Notes: a model not told the origin generated them from the letters alone. A DNA stretch of 64,000 nt from UBA6107 sp964533735 (GCA_964533735.1 CAZHMD010000008.1:1-64000), one strand, 5' to 3'; counted from the stretch's first letter, positions 24,912 to 34,410 are shown. Numbers and translations: made by a program.

Positions 24912-27011
24912 TTACTGGATGTTGACCGGCTGCCATGCCGGGTCGAAATCGACGCCGGGATCGTTTGTGAGGTTTGCGGGCTGCTGCCCTTGGGCATCCA
25001 TGATGTAAATCTCCTTATTACCATCGCGCTCTGAGGTGAACAGGATCCAATCGCCATCAGGTGACCAGAAGGGGGCATAATCCTTGTTGGTTTCAGTGAT
25101 TTGGGTGACGGTGCGCCCGCGGTCGGCAAACACGGCAGTGTAGATATTTTTATTGGACCTATAAAAACCTGTATACGCGATCATTGAGCCATCCAGGCTC
25201 ACGTTGGGTTCCGCCACCCATCCCAAACGACCTTCGTCGGTGCTGCGATCAAACTTAATAAAATCCCCATAAAGGCTGTAATGGTCGCGCATGTACAGGA
25301 CGTTGAGATCTCCAGTCGTAAGCACGTAGAGCAGGAAATTGGCACCTGGGGTCCACGCAGCATAGGATTCAGCAAAGCCCGGGCTGAGGCGTGTTTGGGG
25401 GTAACCCGTGGGGCTCATAATGAACAATTGCGGCAGTTTGTCTTCGCGGTAATAACTGGTAAATGCGATCCATTTCCCATCAGGAGACCATGCTGCGTAG
25501 AGGTCGTCTGCCGCGCGTTTACTAATATCCACCGGCTGCGCATCGGGTGTGGTCAGATCGAGTGTCCAGATATCCATGGCAAAAGGAGTTCCATTGTTTG
25601 AGAAGCCTGTACTGGCTCCGGAAAATAAAAGGGTCTTGCCATCTGGAGAGAAGGATGGTTTGGCTTTGTCCCCCGGAGAAAAGGTGACCTGTTCCAGGTT
25701 GGAAGTGACATAAGAACCGCTTTGATCTGCACCCACATCCATCATCCATACCTGGAAGTAGCCATCGGACTGGCGGTCGCTGACAAATGCCACCCTGCCG
25801 CCATGACCGATAGCTGTAATGACCGGGGCGGCGGTGATGGTTGGCGTGGGTTCGCTCGTTGGTTCGGCAGTAGGCTGTGGTGAAGGCTGCGATTGAGGTG
25901 TTCGAGTTGGTTCTTCAACCACAACCATGACAGCAGGAGCTGGCAGGCTGGATTGTGCCGGAATGGAACCGCCGAGTATCCCCAGGGACTTCAGTGCAAA
26001 AAAACCGCCAACCAGGACTCCAAGCAGGATAAGAGCTGCCAGGATGAACCAAACAGGAGACTTCTTCTTTTTTTCCGGTGCCTCTGCTGAAAACGGAATG
26101 GCAGGCGGGGGAATGGACGGTGTGGATGGGGCGGCAGTGTGGATTGCCGGCGGTTGGGGGCGGGTACCCATCACTGTTTTCTGCGCACTGGCAGGGTCGG
26201 GGATGGGAGCTGGACTGCGCAGGGCTGCCACGAAATCTGCCACCGTGGTGAACCTGTCATCAGGCTTTATTGAGAGCGCTTTTTCGATGGCTGCTGAAAC
26301 ATGCTCAGGGGTATCAGGCATGAAAGATTTAAGGGAAACAAGTTCCTCTTCACCCATCAGGCGGCGGGTGCTATCGGCAGGGGCTTTTCCAGCGAGAAGA
26401 TAGTATAGAGTGGAAGCCAGGCTGAACTGGTCGGACTGCGGTCCGGTGCGCCTGCCGCTGACCTGCTCGGGCGGGGCAAACCCGGGGGTGAATGCCCACG
26501 CGCCAGATTGAGTTTCAGCGGAGGGATCTCCGGTTTTGGCAATACCAAAATCAACCAGAACGACCTCGCCAGCGGGGGTGAGTTTGATATTGGCTGGTTT
26601 AATATCACGGTGATAGATGGGCGGGTTTTGGGTATGCAGGTAAGTGATGGCGCTTCCCAATTGGTCTGCCCAAGAAAGAATCTGCGGCAAGTTAAACACA
26701 GTTTTATTCTCCACCAGCGTGCGAAAGTTTTCACCGGGGATGTAATCCATGACCAGGAACTGGCTGTCGTTTTCAGTGAAGTAATCGATGACACGCGGCA
26801 GGTTGGGTTGTTTTAAAGATGCCAGCAGACGCGCTTCGCGGATAAATTGCGCCGTTGCATTGGCGTTAAGGTTATGGTTGGCTTTTAAAGCCACTTTATT
26901 TTCAAGCGTCTGATCATCAGCCAGGTAAACCTCACCCATGCCTCCTGCGCCAAGTTGATCGAGGATCTTGTAACGGGATTTTAGAATGGTGCCGTTCTCG
27001 AGAGTTGCCAT
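24912..27011 (-). CDS. Ser/Thr protein kinase with extracytoplasmic beta-propeller
   Basis: 699 residues. The kinase domain spans about 13-265: glycine loop GAGGMGEVYL, Lys43 in VALK, catalytic HRDIKPANIK (Asp136), DFG at 154-156 and PEQ of the activation segment. A Pro-rich linker is followed by a membrane helix at about 320-342. Residues 395-699 form PD40/TolB-like propeller repeats (PSFSPDGKTLLFSG, AAWSPDGKWIAFTS, APFWSPDGDWILFTS). It is a PknB-type sensor kinase with the ligand-binding part outside. No phosphatase or FHA gene is adjacent. The propeller repeats are of the same kind as in the DUF4179 protein at 4.9-7.1 kb. Confidence 0.93.
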   Translation of the reverse strand: MATLENGTILKSRYKILDQLGAGGMGEVYLADDQTLENKVALKANHNLNANATAQFIREARLLASLKQPNLPRVIDYFTENDSQFLVMDYIPGENFRTLVENKTVFNLPQILSWADQLGSAITYLHTQNPPIYHRDIKPANIKLTPAGEVVLVDFGIAKTGDPSAETQSGAWAFTPGFAPPEQVSGRRTGPQSDQFSLASTLYYLLAGKAPADSTRRLMGEEELVSLKSFMPDTPEHVSAAIEKALSIKPDDRFTTVADFVAALRSPAPIPDPASAQKTVMGTRPQPPAIHTAAPSTPSIPPPAIPFSAEAPEKKKKSPVWFILAALILLGVLVGGFFALKSLGILGGSIPAQSSLPAPAVMVVVEEPTRTPQSQPSPQPTAEPTSEPTPTITAAPVITAIGHGGRVAFVSDRQSDGYFQVWMMDVGADQSGSYVTSNLEQVTFSPGDKAKPSFSPDGKTLLFSGASTGFSNNGTPFAMDIWTLDLTTPDAQPVDISKRAADDLYAAWSPDGKWIAFTSYYREDKLPQLFIMSPTGYPQTRLSPGFAESYAAWTPGANFLLYVLTTGDLNVLYMRDHYSLYGDFIKFDRSTDEGRLGWVAEPNVSLDGSMIAYTGFYRSNKNIYTAVFADRGRTVTQITETNKDYAPFWSPDGDWILFTSERDGNKEIYIMDAQGQQPANLTNDPGVDFDPAWQPVNIQ

Positions 27012-27148
27012 ATGCCCGCCTGTAGTGGGATTTTATTGAATTAATCATACACAATAAATGAAAATATAAAAGGACAAATCCTGGGTTAATAAATCTCACA
27101 TCATCGGTTGATCTTATTTATAATCAGGGTTAACCTGGAATTAGAGCC

Positions 27149-28060
27149 ATGATGACAATCTTTCACACTCTTACAAATTCAAATTTCGAGGAAGTCCTGC
27201 AGTTCATGATCGCCTGTGATATCGCTGAAAACGGTGAAGCGGATTCAAGCAGGGAAGACGTGGAAGAACAATGGGACGAAATGGACCTGGAGAAGGATGC
27301 CTGGGTAACACGCGATCACAACGGGGGGATCACAGGCTATGCATCTGTTTCCGGCAGAAATGGCAGATTTGCCGTTGACATTTACTTTCACAAACAATTA
27401 AGCCCGCCAGGGCTAGAAGAGGAGTTGATGGGCAGATGCCTGGAACGGGGATCTGAACTTGCCCGTGAAGATTCGACTCATGATGAGGTTTACTTAACCG
27501 GGTATGCTGTCAGCGTTAATCAACGGCTGCAGCAGGTGTTCGAGAACAATGGTTTTGAGCGGCACACCTATCATTACCGCATGCAGCTGGATTTTCATGA
27601 ACCAGTGGAAACTCCCCAGTGGCCAGAAGAATTTACCTTATCCACTTACCAAAAAGGGGATGAAACTGAACTTTTCCAATTGATCCAGAGCACTTTCAAC
27701 TGGGAAGGGCGGACCCCGGTTTCAATGGATGCCTGGCGCAACTCGATCTTCCGCGGCGGACGCTTTGACCCGAAGTTCTTTGTGCTGGTTCGTTCTGCAG
27801 GAAAGCTGGCAGGCGCAGCGCTCTCTTATGCGGAGGAGACAGGTGGTTGGATCAGGCAATTGGCGGTATCCCAGGATTACCAGGGGAAAGGTCTTGGCAG
27901 CCGGCTCCTGCGGCATATGTTCAGTGTGTTTTACAGAAAAGGTCTGGCGGGGGTTGGGCTGGGGGTAGCCTCGGTAAACAGCAAAGCCTGGCAATTCTAC
28001 GAACGGGTTGGGATGTACCGCAAGCGTGAATTCATCGAGTACAGGAAGCGGCTAACATGA
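27149..28060 (+). CDS. Tandem GNAT N-acetyltransferase
   Basis: 303 residues with two GNAT folds (about 1-140 and 150-303). Only the second has a good acetyl-CoA motif: LAVSQDYQGKGLGSRLLRHM (Q-x-x-G-K-G-L-G). The strand-helix after it (GVASVNSKAWQFYERVGM) is complete. The first (ITGYASVSGRNGRFAVD) lacks the loop and may bind substrate. This layout is like the mycothiol synthase type of double GNATs, but the substrate cannot be named. A TATAAT box lies 28 nt before the ATG. A bidirectional terminator follows. Confidence 0.85.
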   Translation: MMTIFHTLTNSNFEEVLQFMIACDIAENGEADSSREDVEEQWDEMDLEKDAWVTRDHNGGITGYASVSGRNGRFAVDIYFHKQLSPPGLEEELMGRCLERGSELAREDSTHDEVYLTGYAVSVNQRLQQVFENNGFERHTYHYRMQLDFHEPVETPQWPEEFTLSTYQKGDETELFQLIQSTFNWEGRTPVSMDAWRNSIFRGGRFDPKFFVLVRSAGKLAGAALSYAEETGGWIRQLAVSQDYQGKGLGSRLLRHMFSVFYRKGLAGVGLGVASVNSKAWQFYERVGMYRKREFIEYRKRLT

Positions 28061-28064
28061 AATT

Positions 28065-28098
28065 AAAGAATCCGGGTTGAAATCACCCGGATTCTTTT
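28065..28098. terminator. Bidirectional intrinsic terminator
   Basis: The stem AAAGAATCCGGGT/ACCCGGATTCTTT (13 bp) has a 7-nt loop. It lies between the GNAT gene and the convergent glmS. Confidence 0.9.
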
Positions 28099-28121
28099 CA
28101 TCATACGGAAGATATTTGAAG

Positions 28122-29909
28122 TTAATCCACTGTCAGGGTTTTGCTCAAATTACGCGGGAAATCCGGGTCATAACCGCGCGCGACCGCCATGTGATACGAA
28201 AAGAGCTGCAGCGGGATCACGGACAATAATGACGCAAAAACGGCATTAGATGCGGGGATGGTGACCACATCACTGGCGTTGGCGGATATGCGCGAATCAG
28301 CAGCTCCGATAGCAATCGCTCGACCACCGCGGCAGGTGACTTCGTTGATGCCGCTAACGATCAAAGGCACATCATCTGGCGCGAAAGCGAAAAATACCGG
28401 GAAGCCTTTGGTGATGGCGGAAAGTGGACCATGTTTAAATTCGGTCGAAAGCATCCCCTCACAATGGGCATAGGTGATCTCTTTCAGCTTAAGAGCGCCT
28501 TCAAGCGCCATGGCATAAGTTGCTCCATACCCGAGGCAGTAAAGATCGTTCCAGGTGTTGATCGAGGGAACCAGAGCTGCAACCTGCGGATCTGTCATGC
28601 TGATGGTTGCCTGCATTAGGTCTGGCAGCGTGTCGAGCTGGGATAAATCTCCTCCACCCATCCTGGTTGCCAGGTAAAGAAACATGATCACCTGGTTGGT
28701 GAAGGTCTTGGTTGCCGGGACGCTGATCTCATAACCGCAAGTCAGGGGCAGCCAGGCGGAGGTGGCGCGCGTGAGGGTTGAGCCGATAACATTCGCCATG
28801 CTGAAGCAGGTCATGCCGGCGGCCTGTGCTCCCTGAAGCGCGTTGAGCACGTCTTTTGTTTCGCCTGACTGGCTGACAAAAATGCCGACATCCTCATGGT
28901 TAACCGCGGGTAAATACTGCGGGATGAATTGGGGGGCAAGAACGGGCGTGACGATCCTGTTCGCGAGTTGTGCGAAATACACTGACCCCGCCATACAAGC
29001 GTGATAACTCGTTCCGCATCCAATGAAAAAAACATTACGCGCGGTTTTCATCTTTTCCAGAATGGTTTGAACATCCGCACTGTTGTTCAGCAGGTGCAGC
29101 ATTTCGCGCGCCACCTGGGGCTGTTCGTGAATTTCCTTAAGCATGAAATGCGGAAAACCATCCTTTTGCACGGCGTTCATCTTTTCAGTGATGAGTTCAG
29201 CCGCGCGTTCGATAATGCTGCTGTCCTTGACGGAACGCAATTCCACCTTGTCTGCCCACAAGGTGATGATCTCACCGTCATTCAAACGGATCACTTCACG
29301 CGTGAGCGGTAGAAGGGATGGAAGGTCGGAAGAAACACAGGTGAACCCTTCGCCGATGCCTACCACCAAACCGGACCCTTTTTTGATGGCATAAAGCCTG
29401 TCGTCGTTGATCCTGCCGATAACGAAGGCGTAATCACCCTGCAAGTCGCCATAAGCCAGTCGAATGGCATCGATGAAGTCATACCCCTTGTTGATGTATC
29501 TTTCCACGGCATGCACACAGGATTCACCGTCGTTTTGCGAGCGAACGGTCATTCCTTCAGCGATGAACTGTTCCCGCAACTCCACATTGTTGACCACATT
29601 GCCGTTATGAGCGCCGACCATGTCGCCATCCGAGTCCAGGTGAGGCTGAGAGTTGATCATGGAAGGTTCGCCAAAGGTTGCCCAACGTAACTGGGTGATA
29701 CCGCGCTGCCCGGACATTTCAGCGATGTTATATTTGGCCGCCACTTCATCCACGCGGCCGACATCCTTGCGCAAGTCTATCCTGCTGCCGCTGATCGTGG
29801 CGGCACCGACTGAATCATACCCGCGGTATGTGAGCCTGCGGGCAGCTTCGATCAGGATGGGTCCGAGGGCTTGTTCATTTTTCGTTACGATGCCAAAGAT
29901 TCCGCACAT
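28122..29909 (-). CDS. glmS: Glutamine--fructose-6-phosphate aminotransferase
   Basis: 595 residues. The start must be ATG 29909 because the next codon is the catalytic cysteine of the N-terminal glutamine amidotransferase (MCGIFGIV); GAGGAT lies just upstream. TYRGYDSVG, RWATFGEPS and GAHNGNVVN follow. Two SIS isomerase domains make up the C-terminal half (GCGTSYHACMAG, SQSGETKD, EGALKLKEITYAH), and the protein ends LSKTLTVD, close to the usual LAKSVTVE. It makes glucosamine-6-phosphate, the first step to UDP-GlcNAc for cell wall and glycan. No glmS ribozyme pattern is evident in the short upstream region. Confidence 0.96.
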   Translation of the reverse strand: MCGIFGIVTKNEQALGPILIEAARRLTYRGYDSVGAATISGSRIDLRKDVGRVDEVAAKYNIAEMSGQRGITQLRWATFGEPSMINSQPHLDSDGDMVGAHNGNVVNNVELREQFIAEGMTVRSQNDGESCVHAVERYINKGYDFIDAIRLAYGDLQGDYAFVIGRINDDRLYAIKKGSGLVVGIGEGFTCVSSDLPSLLPLTREVIRLNDGEIITLWADKVELRSVKDSSIIERAAELITEKMNAVQKDGFPHFMLKEIHEQPQVAREMLHLLNNSADVQTILEKMKTARNVFFIGCGTSYHACMAGSVYFAQLANRIVTPVLAPQFIPQYLPAVNHEDVGIFVSQSGETKDVLNALQGAQAAGMTCFSMANVIGSTLTRATSAWLPLTCGYEISVPATKTFTNQVIMFLYLATRMGGGDLSQLDTLPDLMQATISMTDPQVAALVPSINTWNDLYCLGYGATYAMALEGALKLKEITYAHCEGMLSTEFKHGPLSAITKGFPVFFAFAPDDVPLIVSGINEVTCRGGRAIAIGAADSRISANASDVVTIPASNAVFASLLSVIPLQLFSYHMAVARGYDPDFPRNLSKTLTVD

Positions 29910-30082
29910 AAAAATCCTCATGTTTCAGTAGGGTTGGATAAAGCCTCCGTATTGTATCAGAAGTTGGCGGTGAAAAATCTGAGAGGGGAAATGATCGTTG
30001 TTAAATATAAAAAATCCGCATGCACGGAACTCGAACAGGGCTCTATGAAAACAGGAAGTGGATACGTGAGGAAATAATCAGT

Positions 30083-30850
30083 TCAATTTGATGGAACCGG
30101 ACTGGCAACCAGGATGAGGCGGTGAGTGAAGGAGTCGAGAGGCCAACAGGTGACAAGGGTTAAGCGGATATCATCACTATGAGCCAGCCAGCGCCCATTT
30201 TCCAGCCGTATTTTTGCGTCCATAAAGGTATCTTCAAGGATCAGCCGATTTGTGATGACAAACTCGAATTCTTTGTCATGCGAATAGACATAGATAGTAT
30301 CACCAACTTCAAGGTCAACCAAGCGCTTGAATACTTCACCATAAGCATTATGATGACCATTTAAAACTGTGTTTCCAGGTTCTCCAAGCAGGGCGGAATC
30401 AGGATGCCAGGCTGAAGCAAAAAAACCGGGGACTCCCCATTGACCAAAAGTCTTCCCCTGAACTTCAGTGTTGCTGAAATCAGCTGTGACCACCGGTGCG
30501 ACCAATTCAATCTTAGGAATTTCGATGCGAAGCGGAATCGCCGGGGATTCAAGATCTTCCCTGCCGGGAATATGGATGGAATAACGCGAGGTATCCAGGG
30601 GACCTTTTTCCTCTGGAACCGATTGCTCCACAAAAGTAACTGCAGACGCGTCGAATACAGCATCAGGTATCAATTGAGAGGGCGGCGGCAGCTGATCTGG
30701 AAAATCTGCGTACAATGTGTCAGCATCAAAATTTCCGGGAGCTGAAGTTGCAGCAACTTTCCGCGGGAAGATACCGATAAATCCTGCAATGATCAGGATT
30801 GCTCCGGCAGCAATAAAAAAATGAGGGGTCAGGTTGCGAAGTTTTGCCAT
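30083..30850 (-). CDS. Sortase (class D/E-like)
   Basis: 255 residues. One N-terminal membrane helix (about 9-28) is followed by a linker and then the sortase domain. The catalytic triad is visible: His in LNGHHNAYG, Cys in LTLVTCWPL and Arg in THRLILVAS. Sortases attach or polymerise surface proteins by cleaving LPxTG-like signals. No sortase substrate or pilin gene is adjacent, so this is probably a housekeeping or orphan sortase. A TATAAT box on the - strand at 30877-30882 lies about 26 nt before the ATG. Confidence 0.92.
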   Translation of the reverse strand: MAKLRNLTPHFFIAAGAILIIAGFIGIFPRKVAATSAPGNFDADTLYADFPDQLPPPSQLIPDAVFDASAVTFVEQSVPEEKGPLDTSRYSIHIPGREDLESPAIPLRIEIPKIELVAPVVTADFSNTEVQGKTFGQWGVPGFFASAWHPDSALLGEPGNTVLNGHHNAYGEVFKRLVDLEVGDTIYVYSHDKEFEFVITNRLILEDTFMDAKIRLENGRWLAHSDDIRLTLVTCWPLDSFTHRLILVASPVPSN

Positions 30851-30967
30851 GTTATTTCAAGCACCACATATATGATATTATATACCAAATATATCCCATT
30901 AAAATCACAAAGAATTCATTTTTTCAACTATGGAGACAGAATCTAACTAGTTTTACTGCTTACGGAT

Positions 30968-30997
30968 AAAAAAAGCGACCCAAAAGGGTCGTTTTTA
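30968..30997. terminator. Intrinsic terminator
   Basis: The stem GCGACCC/GGGTCGT with an AAAA loop lies between A-rich and T-rich arms. It lies between the GH25 gene and the sortase gene, both on the - strand, and probably ends the GH25 transcript. Confidence 0.8.
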
Positions 30998-31116
30998 ATT
31001 TGTAATTTGGTTTGTATTTTGTTGGTCCTAGATTCAGGGGCGGCCTTAAGGATCAAGCATTTCCTGAAGGAGGTATTATCTCAAATGAATATTTTCCCCA
31101 ATGGATGCCATTCCAG

Positions 31117-32115
31117 TTAGTGTAATTCCGGATGGGCAACCCATAATTTGGATAATTTTTCCGCGTCGGTTGGCTCTGGTTTTGTGCTGATTTTCTGCAC
31201 ATAATCCGGGGACATACTGATCCACTCCGACTTCCACTCACTGATGCGCCCATAACCATTCTTTTCTTCAAAGATGCTGTACTCGCCGGGGAAATTGGCC
31301 CTGCGCAGCCGGGTGAAAAGCATTCCTGGTCCTGATCTTACCAGTAGGTTGTAAATAAGTATTTTTACTTTAAATAACTCCACTTGAGCCTCCTTGCCGG
31401 TAAATACTGCGTAATCACTTGACGTTCCCAACCAGGCATTCAAATCCAATGCCTTATATTCCATTCCCATTGAAATCCCATCAGCTACACCGTCATCATC
31501 AATATCTCCATCGGATGTGTACTGCCACATCATGGGTTTACCCGTCCAGCCCTTGCTTTGGACCGCATTGAAAACAGTTTGGATTGTTTGAGTTTCGTTA
31601 TACCAGGCGAGCCATAACGGGCGGTTGCGGAACCATGGTCCAAACCAGGTTAACAACCCGAGCGAACAATAGATCCCGTTTATCTTGCCATTCAGAGAAT
31701 CCATACGTTCCAGGAAAGCCTGGGCGATGGTTTGGGCTCTTGCCGTGACCGTGGTGATCGCGGGAGAATAGGAGGAACTGCCATTTTCGATATCCAAAAA
31801 AACGTAGTTTTCGCGATCATTCTGGATGTGGTTCCAGCAGTTTTCCGCCTGGATCTTACCCCATTCCGCATCCGGTACACCGTATGCTGATGATCCGGCA
31901 TTATGGTTGGAGTAGTAGTCCATGTACCAGTAGGCGATGCGGAATACCCTGCCTTTGGCAAGTTGCCAGTTTGTAAGGAATTTGGTATCGATGGTGCGAC
32001 CGTGACCGACACGAATCGCGGCGAAGTCAGTGTTGACCCGCGTCCAGTCGATCTTCCCGTTGAACTGGCTGACGTCAACACCGCGGATTGGAAAATCAGC
32101 GAATCTTAAACCCAT
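31117..32115 (-). CDS. GH25 family muramidase (lysozyme-like)
   Basis: 332 residues from ATG 32115, which has GGAG 5 nt upstream. An alternative ATG at 32154 would add 13 residues. The N-terminal domain (about 5-215) is glycoside hydrolase 25: RGVDVSQFNGKIDW with the catalytic-site Asp, YWYMDYYSNHNAG, then YVFLDIENG with the acidic pair, and MMWQYTSDGDIDDDGVADG. The C-terminal part (about 240-310) looks like an SH3b wall-binding domain (LLVRSGPGMLFTRLRRANFPGEY). No signal peptide is visible, which is more typical of phage endolysins than secreted autolysins. It lies beside tRNA-Gly and its duplicated 3' end. Confidence 0.85.
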   Translation of the reverse strand: MGLRFADFPIRGVDVSQFNGKIDWTRVNTDFAAIRVGHGRTIDTKFLTNWQLAKGRVFRIAYWYMDYYSNHNAGSSAYGVPDAEWGKIQAENCWNHIQNDRENYVFLDIENGSSSYSPAITTVTARAQTIAQAFLERMDSLNGKINGIYCSLGLLTWFGPWFRNRPLWLAWYNETQTIQTVFNAVQSKGWTGKPMMWQYTSDGDIDDDGVADGISMGMEYKALDLNAWLGTSSDYAVFTGKEAQVELFKVKILIYNLLVRSGPGMLFTRLRRANFPGEYSIFEEKNGYGRISEWKSEWISMSPDYVQKISTKPEPTDAEKLSKLWVAHPELH

Positions 32116-32280
32116 GATCTCTCCGCTTTGGTCAGCACTAAGAATTTGTTGCATTTGATCAGCATCAGCATTTCCTTCATCATCATTACAATGGTTCCTG
32201 TTGATACCTGTTGCAAGAAATCAGCCAACCATAATTTGGCAATAGGGAAATGATTCGAATACCTTGATGGAACTGGAATG

Positions 32281-32325
32281 AAAAAGACTCTTGCGAGTCT
32301 TTCAGAGCGGGCAGCGGGATTCGAA
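32281..32325 (-). repeat. Tandem copy of tRNA-Gly 3' end and its terminator
   Basis: These 45 bases are identical to 32355-32399, 74 bp away. The copy covers the last 20 nt of the tRNA gene (acceptor strand and T-arm half) plus the terminator hairpin AAAGACTC/GAGTCTTT. The tRNA body is absent. A third short piece (GATTCGAATACCT at about 32252) precedes it. This is a footprint of site-specific integration or of replication slippage. Confidence 0.85.
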
Positions 32326-32352
32326 TTTAATACCTCGATGGTACCCGGGAAT

Positions 32353-32376
32353 AAAAAAAGACTCTTGCGAGTCTTT
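32353..32376 (-). terminator. Intrinsic terminator of tRNA-Gly
   Basis: On the - strand AAAGACTC-GCAA-GAGTCTTT is followed by T residues. It starts four bases after the tRNA 3' end. Confidence 0.85.
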
Positions 32377-32379
32377 CAG

Positions 32380-32451
32380 AGCGGGCAGCGGGATTCGAAC
32401 CCGCGAATATCAGCTTGGAAGGCTGACGCCTTACCACTTGGCGATGCCCGC
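32380..32451 (-). tRNA. tRNA-Gly (anticodon TCC)
   Basis: 72 nt on the - strand: acceptor GCGGGCA/TGCCCGC, D stem GCC/GGC, anticodon stem TCAGC/GCTGA around loop CTTCCAA (anticodon TCC), T stem GCGGG/CCCGC around TTCGAAT, discriminator U. CCA is not encoded. All arms pair without mismatches. Confidence 0.97.
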
Positions 32452-32483
32452 GTCGAAGACAGATTATACACGATTTTTCAAAG

Positions 32484-32512
32484 GTAGGGGACGGTTCAAA
32501 ACCGTCCCCTAC
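32484..32512. repeat. Palindromic intergenic element
   Basis: A perfect 13-bp inverted repeat (GTAGGGGACGGTT/AACCGTCCCCTAC) with a 3-nt centre lies between tRNA-Gly and the pepF stop. It can form a strong hairpin at the pepF 3' end but has no T tract, so it is more like a REP element. Confidence 0.6.
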
Positions 32513-32519
32513 GAAAGTG

Positions 32520-34328
32520 CTACTTGATCTTGCAGTAACGCTCGACGCGCTGTTCGATGATCTTGAGGCTGTCCTGCCAGAAGGCTTTCTTACGGATGTC
32601 GATGCCGAAACGGGCAGCCAGGTCAGCCGCGTTGGCTTCACCGGTGCTGGAAAGCAGGCTCATATAATCTTTGACGAAGGCGGCGCCGCGCTTCTGGTAA
32701 ATGGCGTACAGTCCGGTACCAAAGAGCAGCCCGAAGGCGTACGGGTAGTTGTAGAAGGAGAGACCGGAGAAATAGTAGTGCGGTTTCCAGGTCCACATCC
32801 ATTTTTGCAGGTATTTCTCATCCAGCCCGTCGCCGTAAGTATCTTTCTGTGCTTTTTCCATGATCTCACACAGCTCATCCGCATTCAATTCGGATTTCTC
32901 ACGGCGTTCGAAGACTTCCTTCTCGAACAGGTAGCGTGAGTAGATATCGACGATCACCTGGGAATCACCAATGAGCTGGGTTTCGAGGATGGCGAGTTGT
33001 TCCGCTTCCGTTTTTGCCTGCTCAAGCGCGGCTGAAGAAACGATGGTCTCGCACATGATCGAAGCAGTCTCTGCCAGGGTCATGGGCGTGTTTTTAAGCA
33101 GTTCAGTTTTACCGGCTTTCACCATGCAGTCATTGTGGAAACCATGACCCAATTCGTGGGCAAGGGTGGAAACCTGGTCGAGTGAACCATCAAAGTTGGA
33201 GAGGATGCGGCTTTCGCCAACCCCCGGCACATCCATGCAAAAAGCGCCGCCGCGTTTACCGTCACGCTGCTCCGCGTCGATCCAGTTGTGGTCAAAGGCG
33301 CGCTGGGCAAATTCCTTCAGCTCAGGAGCAAAAGCGCCAAAGTGGGTGAGGACAAAGTCCCTGGCTTCGTCGAAACTGAAGGTCATTTTGCTCTCGCCAG
33401 TGGGACCGAAGAGGTTCCACCATTGCAGTTTCTTCACACCATAGCGCGCAGCCTTGGCTTTGAAATACTTGCGGAACATGGGGAAGGAATCCTTCATCGC
33501 GCTCATCATGGCATCCAACGTTTCGCGGTCGATGCGTGAGGCGTCGAGGGAACTGTGAACGGCATCCACCCGTCCGCGGTGACGGTTGAGCGTATTGATC
33601 TCGCCTTTGACCCCGTTCATGGATGCCGCCAGGGCTTCCTTGACGGTTGGCCATATCCTACTTTCCATTTCATACCCCCGCCGGCGGGTTTCTTCATCAG
33701 GGTGAGAGCGCAGGTTGATCAATGCCGGCATGGGCAGTTTCTGCACTTTGCCGTCCAGTTCAAATTCAACGCTGAGCTGGGAGGTGACAGTTCCCTGCAG
33801 CTTGCCCCAGGCATTGGCACCGCTGAGGCTTAATTCCGCAGCCAGGGCTTCTTCCTTGGGAGACATGAGGTACTGGCTTTGCTCCGCGGCTTCCTGAAGG
33901 TAGAAAGCGTGGGACTTGGTTGTCGGGTTGGAACCGACAAAATCAGGCAGGCGCTTGGCCACTTTCCCGATCCAGGCGGTGGCCTGGGTGCCGAGTTGTT
34001 CAAGCTTGACCGCCACCATATCAAATTCGCTTTCTTTCTTGAGAGCTTCCTTGTCATACGAATTGGTCGAGACGAAGGATTGGATGTAAGCTCCCAGGGT
34101 TCCCGCTACCAGCAGAATGGCGTTAAATCGGTCGATCAAGGTGGAAGCAGTCTCAGCCAGAACAGACGACTTGGCGGTCTCATCCGCCCTGGGTAGTGCA
34201 GTTTGGAAATACTCTTCTAATTCGGCGATCATTTTTTGCAGTTTCTTAAAATCGGCGTTGAATTTTAGTGAAGATAGTGACGGATAGACGTTGGTTAAAT
34301 CCCAGTGCGGGGGGGGGGTGGTAGTCAT
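32520..34328 (-). CDS. pepF: M3 family oligoendopeptidase F
   Basis: 602 residues. A cytoplasmic zinc metallopeptidase that cuts short peptides. HELGH at 391-395 binds zinc and gives the catalytic Glu; the third ligand Glu is in TLAETASIMCE downstream. The N-terminal helical domain (YIQSFVSTNSYDKEA) and the C-terminal YYFSGLSFYNYPYAFG are typical of PepF/pz-peptidases. GAGGAG lies before the ATG. A run of 10 G (34309-34318 on the + strand) encodes the prolines at residues 5-7, close to the start. A slip there would shift the frame. Confidence 0.95.
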   Translation of the reverse strand: MTTTPPPHWDLTNVYPSLSSLKFNADFKKLQKMIAELEEYFQTALPRADETAKSSVLAETASTLIDRFNAILLVAGTLGAYIQSFVSTNSYDKEALKKESEFDMVAVKLEQLGTQATAWIGKVAKRLPDFVGSNPTTKSHAFYLQEAAEQSQYLMSPKEEALAAELSLSGANAWGKLQGTVTSQLSVEFELDGKVQKLPMPALINLRSHPDEETRRRGYEMESRIWPTVKEALAASMNGVKGEINTLNRHRGRVDAVHSSLDASRIDRETLDAMMSAMKDSFPMFRKYFKAKAARYGVKKLQWWNLFGPTGESKMTFSFDEARDFVLTHFGAFAPELKEFAQRAFDHNWIDAEQRDGKRGGAFCMDVPGVGESRILSNFDGSLDQVSTLAHELGHGFHNDCMVKAGKTELLKNTPMTLAETASIMCETIVSSAALEQAKTEAEQLAILETQLIGDSQVIVDIYSRYLFEKEVFERREKSELNADELCEIMEKAQKDTYGDGLDEKYLQKWMWTWKPHYYFSGLSFYNYPYAFGLLFGTGLYAIYQKRGAAFVKDYMSLLSSTGEANAADLAARFGIDIRKKAFWQDSLKIIEQRVERYCKIK

Positions 34329-34365
34329 TGCAGCTCCTCAAGTCTTATTTTAGATGTTTATTATA

Positions 34366-34397
34366 AAACAAAAGATGCCCGGGTTAGCCGGACATCT
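34366..34397 (-). terminator. Intrinsic terminator of ferric-reductase-like operon
   Basis: On the - strand AGATGTCCGG/CCGGGCATCT (10 pairs with one G-U) is followed by TTTTGTTTT. It separates the ferric-reductase operon from pepF. Confidence 0.85.
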
Positions 34398-34410
34398 CAT
34401 GAAGATGGCT

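Noticed and set aside
29910..29960. glmS ribozyme upstream of glmS
   Set aside because: The short region before the gene lacks the conserved ribozyme core, and the nearest sequence shows no matching pairings.
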